Numbered from the stretch's first letter, positions 1 to 5,502 are shown. The stretch is DNA of 5,739 bases from Oxalobacteraceae bacterium (GCA_947446335.1 CANFGA010000227.1:1-5739), one strand, 5' to 3'. Notes: generated from the letters alone by a model not told the origin. Numbers and translations are program-made.

Positions 1-2
1 AT

Positions 3-638
3 ATTCTGGCCCGCTTCGCCAGCGAAAAGGAGCGCGCGCTATCGGTCGGGGCGGCAGCGGACCTGCTCGACATGATGCGCGGCGTGATCAACCAGGGTAC
101 CGGCCAGGCGCTGCGCTCGCGGTTCGGCATTCAGGCTGACGTCGCCGGGAAAACCGGCACCACGCAAAACAATACCGACGGCTGGTTCATGCTGATGCAC
201 CCGCGTCTGGTGGTCGGCTCCTGGGTTGGCTTCAACGATGCGCGCGTCACCATGCGCAGCAATTACTGGGGCCAGGGCGGGCATAATGCGATCCTGGTGG
301 TCGGCGACTTCTTCCGTAGTGGGCTGGACAGCGGAAAAATCGACGGTCGCGCCCTGTTTGGCGGTGGCCAGCGCGCCGCGCCGCCGGTCAGAAGTGCGGC
401 GCCGTCCGACGATTGGACCCCGCAGGCGGTTCCGCAAGACGAAGGTCCGGCGCCCGACCAGATCAAGCGCAACGAAGCCCAGCTCGATGCCGAGATCTCC
501 GGCGAGTCGTTTTTGAGCGATGATCCAACGCCGCAGTCGCAGCCATACCAGCAGCAATTTCAGCGCCAAGATCAACGCCAGGACCAGCGCCAGGATCAAT
601 CTCGTCCCTCCGATTTTCCGTCAGAGTCGCGGCCATAG
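3..638 (+). CDS. Class A penicillin-binding protein (transglycosylase/transpeptidase), C-terminal fragment
   Basis: The gene is open at the left edge, and its last 211 residues are visible. Class A PBPs are inner-membrane enzymes that polymerise and cross-link peptidoglycan in the periplasm. The visible part is the end of the transpeptidase domain. The third active-site motif, KTGT, lies at 150-161 (about fragment residue 50) in the context AGKTGTTQNNTDGWF, followed by VVGSWVGFND. These are typical of PBP1-type enzymes. The SxxK and SxN motifs and the glycosyltransferase domain lie outside the window. After about fragment residue 120 the protein turns into a low-complexity Pro/Gln/Arg/Asp-rich tail ending in three RQDQ units (564-599) before the TAG. 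Such disordered tails are common in PBP1 homologues. I cannot tell from the fragment whether this is mrcA/ponA itself or another class A paralogue, so no symbol is given. A 10-bp inverted repeat follows the stop. Confidence 0.93.
   Translation: MLARFASEKERALSVGAAADLLDMMRGVINQGTGQALRSRFGIQADVAGKTGTTQNNTDGWFMLMHPRLVVGSWVGFNDARVTMRSNYWGQGGHNAILVVGDFFRSGLDSGKIDGRALFGGGQRAAPPVRSAAPSDDWTPQAVPQDEGPAPDQIKRNEAQLDAEISGESFLSDDPTPQSQPYQQQFQRQDQRQDQRQDQSRPSDFPSESRP
564..599 (+). repeat. Three tandem 12-bp units encoding (RQDQ)x3
   Basis: Three consecutive 12-base units, starting at 564, 576 and 588, follow the pattern CGCCARGAYCAR and each encode Arg-Gln-Asp-Gln in the PBP tail. The copies differ only at synonymous third positions, so the amino-acid repeat is exact while the DNA repeat is not. 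Because the units are multiples of three, copy-number change would lengthen or shorten the disordered tail without breaking the frame. Confidence 0.85.
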
Positions 639-656
639 ACCGGGCCAGCTCTGTGA

Positions 657-690
657 CATGTGCGCCATGGTCGCGCTGCCGGTGCACATG
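657..690. repeat. 10-bp inverted repeat downstream of the PBP gene (terminator-like or operator-like)
   Basis: The arms CATGTGCGCC (657-666) and GGTGCACATG (681-690) pair over 10 bp with a single G-U wobble and enclose a 14-base loop. The element begins 18 bases after the PBP stop codon, where a terminator would be expected. No T-run follows, so intrinsic termination is not established. It also lies about 105 bases before the kinase start, so an operator role is possible. Confidence 0.4.
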
Positions 691-733
691 AATCGCGTCG
701 CTTGGCGCGCGACTTGTTACTATGTGGTTTTGT

Positions 734-757
734 AAGCGGCGCGGCAATGCGCCTCTT
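734..757. repeat. Short imperfect hairpin in the kinase leader
   Basis: GGCGC (738-742) pairs with GCGCC (749-753) around a 6-base loop. Beyond one mismatch the stem continues for three more pairs (AAG 734-736 with CTT 755-757). It lies 37 bases upstream of the kinase start. In GC-rich DNA such a stem can arise by chance, and no function is claimed. Confidence 0.25.
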
Positions 758-794
758 CGCTTCACCCCGGATCAATTGAAACCCCATTGCAACC

Positions 795-1646
795 ATGAAA
801 ACCCCAAAAAGAATTGAACCGCTGGTGCAGGAAGGCCTCGTCGACGAGGTCATGCGCCAGTTGATGAGCGGCAAGGAAGCGACCGTGTATGTGGTGCGCT
901 GCGGCGACGATATCCGCTGCGCAAAAGTCTACAAGGAGGCCAGCCAGCGCAGCTTCAAGCAAGCGGCGGTCTATCAGGAGGGGCGCAAGGTCAAGAACAG
1001 CCGGCAAGCGCGCGCGATGGAAAAGGGTACCCGCTATGGCCGCAAGATGCAGGAAGAAGTCTGGCAAAACGCCGAAGTCGATGCCCTGTACCGCTTGGCG
1101 GCGGCCGGCGTCAAGGTCCCCACGCCCTACATCTGCTTCGAAGGCGTGCTGCTGATGGATCTGGTGACCGACGCGACCGGCAATGCCGCACCGCGTCTGA
1201 ACGATGTCGAAATGAATGAGGTGATGGCGCTGCAATACCATGCGCAATTGCTGCACCAGGTGGTGCTGATGCTGTGCGCCGGCGTGATCCACGGCGACTT
1301 GTCCGAATACAATATTCTGGTTGATGCCGAGGGCCCGGTCATCATCGATCTGCCGCAGGCGGTCGATGCCGCCGGCAATACCAATGCCGGACCGATGCTC
1401 GAGCGCGATGTCGATAATTTGCGCATCTATTTCGGCCAGTTTGCGCCAGCCTTGAACACGACCCATTACGGCAAGGAAATCTGGGCGCTGTATGTGGCCG
1501 GTTTGCTCACGCCCGAGACGGTGCTGACCGGTTACTTCAAGGAAGACGAGCGCCAGGCCGACGTGGGCAGCGTGCTGCGCGAAATCGAGGATGCACGCCT
1601 GGAAGCGGAAGCCCAGCAGCGCTACAAGCAGGAGATGGCGAGCTGA
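795..1646 (+). CDS. RIO1-family serine/threonine protein kinase
   Basis: This 283-residue protein has the full RIO-kinase signature. A short N-terminal segment leads into the phosphate-binding SGKEATVY (residues 25-32), which replaces the classical glycine loop. The candidate ATP-anchoring lysine is K44 in CAKVYKE. The catalytic loop is HGDLSEYNIL (166-175), with D168 as catalytic Asp and N173 as metal ligand. The metal-binding motif is IDLPQAVD, with D185 in place of the DFG aspartate. Archaeal and eukaryotic RIO1 proteins act in ribosome maturation. Bacterial homologues of about this length exist, but their substrates are poorly defined, so the physiological role here is not assigned. No signal peptide or membrane segment is visible, so it should be cytoplasmic. 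The ATG at 795 is chosen because the N-terminus MKTPKRIEPLVQEGL resembles the family. No clear Shine-Dalgarno precedes it. A 156-base gap separates it from the PBP gene, and I see no convincing sigma-70 promoter there. Confidence 0.93.
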   Translation: MKTPKRIEPLVQEGLVDEVMRQLMSGKEATVYVVRCGDDIRCAKVYKEASQRSFKQAAVYQEGRKVKNSRQARAMEKGTRYGRKMQEEVWQNAEVDALYRLAAAGVKVPTPYICFEGVLLMDLVTDATGNAAPRLNDVEMNEVMALQYHAQLLHQVVLMLCAGVIHGDLSEYNILVDAEGPVIIDLPQAVDAAGNTNAGPMLERDVDNLRIYFGQFAPALNTTHYGKEIWALYVAGLLTPETVLTGYFKEDERQADVGSVLREIEDARLEAEAQQRYKQEMAS

Positions 1647-1664
1647 GGTCGAGCCGATTCTCAG

Positions 1665-1692
1665 TTGAGGATTGGCTGATCGGCGCTATCGA
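1665..1692 (+). promoter_or_regulatory. Weak candidate sigma-70 promoter for the DUF4242 gene
   Basis: TTGAGG (1665-1670, four of six matches to TTGACA) is followed after 16 bases by TATCGA (1687-1692, three of six matches to TATAAT). Transcription would start near 1699, giving a leader of about 75 bases that contains the hairpins at 1702-1746. The match is weak, and read-through from the kinase gene 126 bases upstream is an equally good explanation. Confidence 0.22.
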
Positions 1693-1701
1693 ATCGAATT
1701 G

Positions 1702-1746
1702 GCCGGGGCAATGCCGCCCGGCACAAAGGCGGGCATCGTGCCTGCC
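1702..1746 (+). promoter_or_regulatory. GC-rich hairpin cluster in the leader of the DUF4242 gene
   Basis: Two successive stems are visible. The first pairs GCCGGG (1702-1707) with CCCGGC (1717-1722). The second pairs GGCGGGCA (1728-1735) with TGCCTGCC (1739-1746) over 8 bp with one G-U pair and a 3-base loop. A competing stem pairs 1712-1718 with 1728-1735, with one bulged base, and would disrupt both. There is no T-run after the last stem, and the Shine-Dalgarno at 1763-1766 is not sequestered. It could be the remnant of a terminator for the kinase gene or simply GC-rich chance pairing. Confidence 0.3.
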
Positions 1747-1762
1747 GCTGCAACAACGACTT

Positions 1763-1766
1763 GGAG
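1763..1766 (+). promoter_or_regulatory. Shine-Dalgarno deciding the DUF4242 start
   Basis: GGAG is spaced six bases from the ATG at 1773. This favours that codon over the in-frame TTG at 1761, which lies upstream of the motif. Confidence 0.75.
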
Positions 1767-1772
1767 ACTGGC

Positions 1773-2045
1773 ATGCCAAAATATCTGATCGAACGTGAAA
1801 TTCCGGGAGCAGGGGCACTGACGCCGCAAGAATTGAAGGCCATTTCGCAAACCTCTTGCGGCGTGCTCAGCAAGATGGGGCCGCAAATCCAGTGGGTGCA
1901 AAGCTACGTGACCGGCGACAAGATCTATTGCGTCTACATCGCGCCCAATGAAGCGATGGTGCGCGAGCATGCCGCGCAGGGCGGCTTTCCTGCGAACCGT
2001 GTGTCGGAAGTGATGACGATGATCGATCCGACCAGCGCCGAGTAA
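1773..2045 (+). CDS. DUF4242-type small protein (SCO4226-like fold)
   Basis: This is a complete 90-residue protein. The start is placed at the ATG at 1773 because GGAG (1763-1766) sits six bases upstream. A TTG at 1761 would extend it by four residues but would overlap that ribosome binding site. The N-terminus MPKYLIEREIPGAG and the central pattern WVQSYVTGDKIYCVYIAPNE (41-60) match what I recall of DUF4242, a small ferredoxin-like alpha/beta fold related to the nickel-responsive Streptomyces protein SCO4226. Later residues RXHAXXGGFPANRVXEV (64-80) also fit that family. C29 and C53 are the only cysteines. H66 is the only histidine, so a metal-binding role is conceivable but unproven. The protein is probably cytoplasmic, with no signal or membrane segment. 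It stands 126 bases after the kinase gene and is followed by a convergent gene. The biochemical function is unknown. Confidence 0.88.
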   Translation: MPKYLIEREIPGAGALTPQELKAISQTSCGVLSKMGPQIQWVQSYVTGDKIYCVYIAPNEAMVREHAAQGGFPANRVSEVMTMIDPTSAE

Positions 2046-2055
2046 AGCCATCGCA

Positions 2056-2075
2056 AGCCGGGCTGCGGCCCGGCT
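2056..2075. terminator. Candidate bidirectional terminator between convergent genes
   Basis: AGCCGGGC (2056-2063) and GCCCGGCT (2068-2075) form a perfect 8-bp stem with a TGCG loop. An outer GCAA/TTGC pairing is possible across a two-base bulge. The stem lies in the 48-base gap between the stops at 2045 (plus) and 2094 (minus), the expected site for a shared terminator. Neither side carries a strong T-run (GTTGCTTC on the plus strand), so intrinsic termination may be weak. Confidence 0.55.
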
Positions 2076-2077
2076 GT

Positions 2078-2101
2078 TGCTTCAAGCCCTGCTTCAAGCT
2101 T
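2078..2101. repeat. 12-bp tandem duplication across the stop codon of the membrane protein gene
   Basis: TGCTTCAAGC occurs at 2078-2087 and again at 2090-2099, with a 12-base period. On the minus strand both copies contain GCT TGA in the same reading frame. The gene therefore has its stop at 2096-2094 and a second in-frame TGA at 2084-2082. Confidence 0.7.
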
Positions 2102-2591
2102 TTCTGCGCCAGCGCAGCAATCCGATGCCATAGGCCGCATAATATCCCGCCAGCAAACCAAAGCTCAACAGCGTCAGCGGACTCTGGCTGAACTCTTGCA
2201 ACTGCGCCGGCACTGCAGCGCGGCTGTTCATGTACAGTTCCAGGCCGCGATACAGCAGGCGGGCGACGAACAGCATCGTCACCAACAGCCCCAGATGCAG
2301 GTTGGGCGTGAAGAACCAGCCCTTTTCAGTGTGCTCGAAACGCGTCAGCTTGATGCCCAGGAGGCCCAGCCATGCGCCCGCGAGCGCGCCGGCGCCCAGG
2401 CAAGACAAGGCCAGCATGTCGGTCCTTGTGGCCAGCGCCAATCCCAGCAGCGCCAACGGCAACAGCACGGCCGCGCTCCAATGCCGCAGCAGTTGCGAGC
2501 GCGAGCGCCCCATTGCACGCTTGAGCCGCGCATAAATGCGCCATACCAGCAGCGGCATCAATACCAGCAGCGCAATTGTTGTTGCTTCCAT
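2094..2591 (-). CDS. Integral membrane protein with five predicted helices, possibly CcdC/DUF1453-like
   Basis: This is a complete 165-residue hydrophobic protein. Helices are visible at about residues 3-20, 38-55, 58-80, 97-115 and 138-159. A basic loop follows the first helix (ARLKRAMGRSRSQLLR), and the C-terminus is basic (RWRRKA). A conserved-looking segment between helices 3 and 4, TRFEHTEKGWFFTPNLHLGL (83-102), resembles small proteobacterial membrane proteins that I recall as related to the CcdC/DUF1453 family. That assignment is tentative and the function is unknown. The start is well supported: on the minus strand AAGGAA lies three bases before the ATG at 2591. The gene is divergent from the S9 peptidase gene with a 213-base gap, and convergent with the DUF4242 gene. 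A long plus-strand open frame runs through it antisense, upstream of the peptidase start, but the helices and ribosome binding site show that the minus strand is coding. Confidence 0.82.
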   Translation of the reverse strand: MEATTIALLVLMPLLVWRIYARLKRAMGRSRSQLLRHWSAAVLLPLALLGLALATRTDMLALSCLGAGALAGAWLGLLGIKLTRFEHTEKGWFFTPNLHLGLLVTMLFVARLLYRGLELYMNSRAAVPAQLQEFSQSPLTLLSFGLLAGYYAAYGIGLLRWRRKA

Positions 2592-2631
2592 CGATTCCTT
2601 GTGTTGTCCCCGGATACGTCATCGCTCCCGA

Positions 2632-2659
2632 TTGAACCTGTCCCGTGCGTTAATATTGT
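2632..2659 (+). promoter_or_regulatory. Candidate sigma-70 promoter toward the S9 peptidase gene
   Basis: TTGAAC (2632-2637) and TATTGT (2654-2659) are separated by 16 bases and lie in the AT-richest part of the divergent gap. Transcription would start near 2666, leaving a leader of about 140 bases. An alternative is the perfect -35 hexamer TTGACA at 2704-2709, but its partner CACCAT (2727-2732) is poor. Which, if either, is used cannot be decided by eye. Confidence 0.35.
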
Positions 2660-2682
2660 ATGTCAGAAACCCGCCTTGGCAG
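2655..2682 (-). promoter_or_regulatory. Candidate sigma-70 promoter for the membrane protein gene
   Basis: On the minus strand CTGCCA (2682-2677, four of six consensus matches) is followed after 16 bases by TACAAT (2660-2655, five of six). Transcription would start near 2648, about 57 bases upstream of the ATG at 2591. The -10 element lies on the same base pairs as the plus-strand candidate TATTGT. Confidence 0.35.
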
Positions 2683-2804
2683 CGGCCATCTGTCGAACGC
2701 CGGTTGACAGCGTCACGCTATCCACCCACCATGGATGGATCAAAGTTGCCCTGCAATTTACACCGACTCGGCACCATCCATCTTCCAGCAGATCGAATTC
2801 ATTC

Positions 2805-5306
2805 ATGATTACAAGCACCTCGTTGCCTTCTTCTTCATCCATTGTTTCCCCGGAATCGGCGCCGGCACCGGCTTCCGCTCAGGTCATGCACGGCGCCCAG
2901 GGCTATCAATGCCCGCCGGCCGCGCTGCAGGCGATCGTCGATGCCGCCCGCACGCCGTCGATCAGCCTCAGTCCGCAGCGCAACCTGGCCGTGTTGCTGC
3001 AAAGCCCGCCCTTGCCGGGGATCGCCGAAGTGGCCCAGCCCGAGCTGAAACTGGCCGGTTTGCGCATCAATCCGCGCACCCGTTCGGCCAGCCGTTTTTC
3101 ATTCGGCACCGATTTGACTTTGCTCGATCTGACAACGCAGCAAGAAACCGCGGTGAGCGCCTTGCCGCATCCGCTGCGCATCGCCGAGACCCTCTGGTCG
3201 CCCGATCAGCGCAGCATTGCCTTCACCCACGTGACCTTGTCTGATGTCGCCGACGATGTTGGCGATACTCTGGACCATGCCGGCGTCCAGCTGTGGGTGA
3301 TCGATATCGCCAGCGGCGTGGCCAGGCAATTGTCGAACACGCCACTCTCTTGCGTGTTCGGGCGCGGCTTTTCATGGATGCCCGACAGCCAGTCCTTGCT
3401 GGTGCACCTGACGCCTAGCGGGCAGGGGCCGGCGCCGCAGCCGAGCGGCATTCCGACCGGGCCGAGTCAGCAAGACAGCGTGCCGGGTGGCGGCGCCCGG
3501 CAACTGCGCACCTATCCCGATCTGCTGAAGAACGACGACGACGCCAGGCTGTTCGAGCATTACATCACGCTGCAACTGGCGCAGATCGACTTGTCCGGTT
3601 CGGTGCGCCTGATCGGCGCGCCGGGCCAGTTTGCGCGCGTGGTGCTGGCGCCGGGCGGGCGTCATTTGCTCACGCTGAGCCTGATGCGCCCGTATTCCTA
3701 CATCGTGCCCGCATCGAGCTTCGGCAAATGCATCGAGGTGCGCGATCTCGAGGGCGTAGTGCTGCACACGGTCGTCACGCGGGCACTGGAGGAGGGGTTG
3801 CCACAAGGTAATGATGCAGTCTCGCCCGGCGTGCGCGAAGTCAGTTGGCGCGTCGATGCGCCCGCCACGCTGCTGTGGGCCGAGGCGCAGGATGAGGGCG
3901 ATCCGGCCCGCGCTTGCCCGGATGATATCCGCGACATCGTCTATCTGCATGCGGCGCCATTTTCCGAGCCGCCGCAAGTGCTGGCCCGGCTCACTGCGCG
4001 CTATTCCGGCTTGTCATGGGGCACGGGCGAAGTCGCGTTGATCAGCGAATACTGGTACAAGACGCGTTCGGTGCGGCGCTGGCGCATTGCGCCCGATCAC
4101 CCTTCGAGGGCGCCCGAGTTGATCTATGCAGGATCGTCGGAAGACCGCTACAACAGCCCGGGCACACCGGTGGTCCAGGCTGACAGCGCTGGCTTGCCGC
4201 GCCTGTTGCTCAGCGCGGATCTGGATATCTTGCTCGATGGCGCAGGCGCCACTGTCGAGGGCGACCGTCCCTTCATCGACCGGTTCAATCTGGTCACGAA
4301 GCAGAAAGAGCGACTGTTCCAGAGCGCCGCGCCGTATTATGAAAACGTGATCGCCGTGCTCAGCGACGATGGCAGCCGGCTGCTCACGACGCGCGAAGCG
4401 CCGGGCGAGCGGCCCAACCTGTATCTGCGCGATTTGAACTTGCCGGCGGATCAGCAATTGACCGCCTTGACGCATTTTCCGCATCCGCTGCCGCAATTGA
4501 AGGAGGTGCAAAAGGAGCAGATCCGTTACCAGCGCTTCGATGGCGTGGACCTGACCGCAACCTTGCTGTTGCCACCCGATTACGACGCCGTGCGCGACGG
4601 CCCACTGCCGATGCTGATGTGGGCCTATCCGCAGGAATTCAAATCAGCCAGCGCGGCCAGTCAGACCACCGGCTCGCCTTACCAATTCAATGCGATCAGT
4701 TACTGGGGCCCGGCGGCTTTTCTGGCGATGGGTTATGCGGTGCTCGACAATCCGTCGTTTCCGATCGTGGGCAGCGGCGACGACGAACCCAACGATACCT
4801 ATCTGGCGCAACTGGTGGCCGATGCAGAAGCTGCGGTCGATGAAGTGGTGCGGCGCGGCGTCGCCGAGCGGCACCGGATCGCGATCGGAGGCCATTCGTA
4901 TGGCGCTTTCATGACCGGCAACTTGCTGGCGCACACACGTCTGTTTCGCGCCGGCATTGCGCGCAGTGGCGCCTACAACCGCACGTTGACGCCGTTCGGC
5001 TTCCAGTCGGAAGAGCGCCCGTTCTGGCAGGCGCCCGAGGTCTATCAGGCGATGTCGCCGTTCAACAGCGCCGACAAGATCAAGGATGCGATGCTGCTGA
5101 TCCACGGCGAACAGGACAACAATCCCGGCACCTTCCCGATCCAGAGCGAGCGCATGTTCCAGGCCATCAAAGGACTGGGCGGCACCGCGCGCTTGGTGAT
5201 GCTGCCCAATGAAAGCCACGCCTACCGCGCCCGCGAATCGATCATGCACATGCTGTATGAAACCAACCGCTGGCTCGACAAGTACGTCAAGCACGCGCAG
5301 CCATGA
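2805..5306 (+). CDS. S9-family serine peptidase, glutamyl-endopeptidase-like (S9D type)
   Basis: This 833-residue protein has an N-terminal beta-propeller (about 35-560) and a C-terminal alpha/beta-hydrolase domain (about 575-833), as in the prolyl oligopeptidase family. The catalytic triad is readable: S698 in GGHSYGAF, D771 in HGEQDNNPG and H805 in ESHAY. The motifs GYQCPP (33-38), LRINPR (86-91), RTYPDLLKN (about 235-243), ARSGAYNR and the run NPGTFPIQSER resemble the bacterial relatives of plant chloroplast glutamyl endopeptidase. It should therefore hydrolyse peptide bonds, probably after acidic residues, but the substrate is not known. The ATG at 2805 is the first in-frame Met after the divergent gene. 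No good Shine-Dalgarno precedes it, and an internal ATG at 2886 is the alternative. The frame is open further upstream, but only antisense to the membrane protein gene and through the gap. The N-terminus lacks the hydrophobic signal sequence I would expect in this family, although an AXA-type site (A23-S24-A25) is present. See the findings. Confidence 0.9.
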   Translation: MITSTSLPSSSSIVSPESAPAPASAQVMHGAQGYQCPPAALQAIVDAARTPSISLSPQRNLAVLLQSPPLPGIAEVAQPELKLAGLRINPRTRSASRFSFGTDLTLLDLTTQQETAVSALPHPLRIAETLWSPDQRSIAFTHVTLSDVADDVGDTLDHAGVQLWVIDIASGVARQLSNTPLSCVFGRGFSWMPDSQSLLVHLTPSGQGPAPQPSGIPTGPSQQDSVPGGGARQLRTYPDLLKNDDDARLFEHYITLQLAQIDLSGSVRLIGAPGQFARVVLAPGGRHLLTLSLMRPYSYIVPASSFGKCIEVRDLEGVVLHTVVTRALEEGLPQGNDAVSPGVREVSWRVDAPATLLWAEAQDEGDPARACPDDIRDIVYLHAAPFSEPPQVLARLTARYSGLSWGTGEVALISEYWYKTRSVRRWRIAPDHPSRAPELIYAGSSEDRYNSPGTPVVQADSAGLPRLLLSADLDILLDGAGATVEGDRPFIDRFNLVTKQKERLFQSAAPYYENVIAVLSDDGSRLLTTREAPGERPNLYLRDLNLPADQQLTALTHFPHPLPQLKEVQKEQIRYQRFDGVDLTATLLLPPDYDAVRDGPLPMLMWAYPQEFKSASAASQTTGSPYQFNAISYWGPAAFLAMGYAVLDNPSFPIVGSGDDEPNDTYLAQLVADAEAAVDEVVRRGVAERHRIAIGGHSYGAFMTGNLLAHTRLFRAGIARSGAYNRTLTPFGFQSEERPFWQAPEVYQAMSPFNSADKIKDAMLLIHGEQDNNPGTFPIQSERMFQAIKGLGGTARLVMLPNESHAYRARESIMHMLYETNRWLDKYVKHAQP

Positions 5307-5316
5307 AACCTGGGCG

Positions 5317-5322
5317 TACAAT
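5317..5322 (+). promoter_or_regulatory. Isolated -10-like TACAAT upstream of the small Pro-rich gene
   Basis: TACAAT matches five of six -10 consensus positions and would place a transcript start about 24 bases before the ATG at 5353. No acceptable -35 hexamer is found 16 to 18 bases upstream, in the end of the peptidase gene. Co-transcription with the peptidase across the 46-base gap is therefore at least as likely. Confidence 0.25.
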
Positions 5323-5352
5323 AACTGATCCACCATAGACCGGGAGTTGGCC

Positions 5353-5502
5353 ATGAATTCATCCCCCCATTGCATGCCGCTGCATGCCCACCGCGCACCC
5401 GACCCGGAGCCGGTCGGCGAGCCGCCGGAACCGCAGCCGCATCCGTACCCGGCGCACCCGGTGCCGCAGGATGATCCGGTGCCAGATCACAATCCGAGCT
5501 AG
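5353..5502 (+). CDS. Small Pro/His-rich protein, 49 residues, unknown function
   Basis: This short open frame runs from ATG 5353 to TAG 5500-5502. A strong Shine-Dalgarno, GGGAG at 5342-5346, sits six bases before the start, and the gene exactly fills the gap between the peptidase and tamB stops. The product starts MNSSPHCMPLHAHRAP and then is dominated by proline alternating with Asp, Glu, His and Gln, in units such as PDPEPVGEPPEPQPHP. About a third of residues are proline, with six histidines, one cysteine at position 7 and no hydrophobic segment, so it should be disordered and soluble. I do not recognise a named family, although short Pro-rich proteins of this type occur in proteobacteria. 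It begins 46 bases after the peptidase stop and may share its transcript. The ribosome binding site is the main support, and the composition could also reflect GC-rich non-coding sequence. Confidence 0.6.
   Translation: MNSSPHCMPLHAHRAPDPEPVGEPPEPQPHPYPAHPVPQDDPVPDHNPS
5371..5388 (+). repeat. Tandem TGCATGCC repeat in the small Pro-rich gene
   Basis: TGCATGCC occurs at 5371-5378 and 5381-5388, separated by GC. It lies in the N-terminal coding part of the small gene. The 10-base period means the two copies are read in different frames (CMP, then LHA), so the repeat does not create a peptide repeat. Confidence 0.5.

Noticed and set aside
39..599. Minus-strand open frame starting with a run of Leu/Ala/Val/Ile that looks like a membrane helix
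   Set aside because: It is the antisense of the PBP tail. The apparent helix is just the reverse complement of the Gln/Arg/Asp-coding repeat, and the plus strand has the unmistakable KTG transpeptidase box.
762..1466. 234-residue minus-strand open frame opposite the RIO kinase
   Set aside because: It is an antisense shadow in GC-rich DNA. Its composition (His/Asp/Ala-rich) is typical of such shadows, and the plus strand encodes every kinase motif.
2196..2804. 203-codon upstream extension of the peptidase frame
   Set aside because: Most of it is antisense to the membrane protein gene and encodes Gln/Arg/His-rich low-complexity sequence. The peptidase family similarity begins only at about residue 33 after the ATG at 2805.
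3372..3977. 201-residue minus-strand open frame inside the peptidase gene
   Set aside because: It is Arg/Gln/His-rich antisense with no recognisable motif, while the plus strand encodes family-specific propeller segments here.
633..5344. Shared 12-mer CCATAGACCGGG at 633-644 and 5333-5344
   Set aside because: One chance 12-base match is about what is expected in a window of this size, and the contexts (end of one gene, leader of another) are unrelated.
4644..5375. 243-residue minus-strand open frame opposite the peptidase catalytic domain
   Set aside because: The plus strand carries the Ser-Asp-His triad in canonical contexts. The minus frame has no recognisable domain and extends across the small Pro-rich gene's start.
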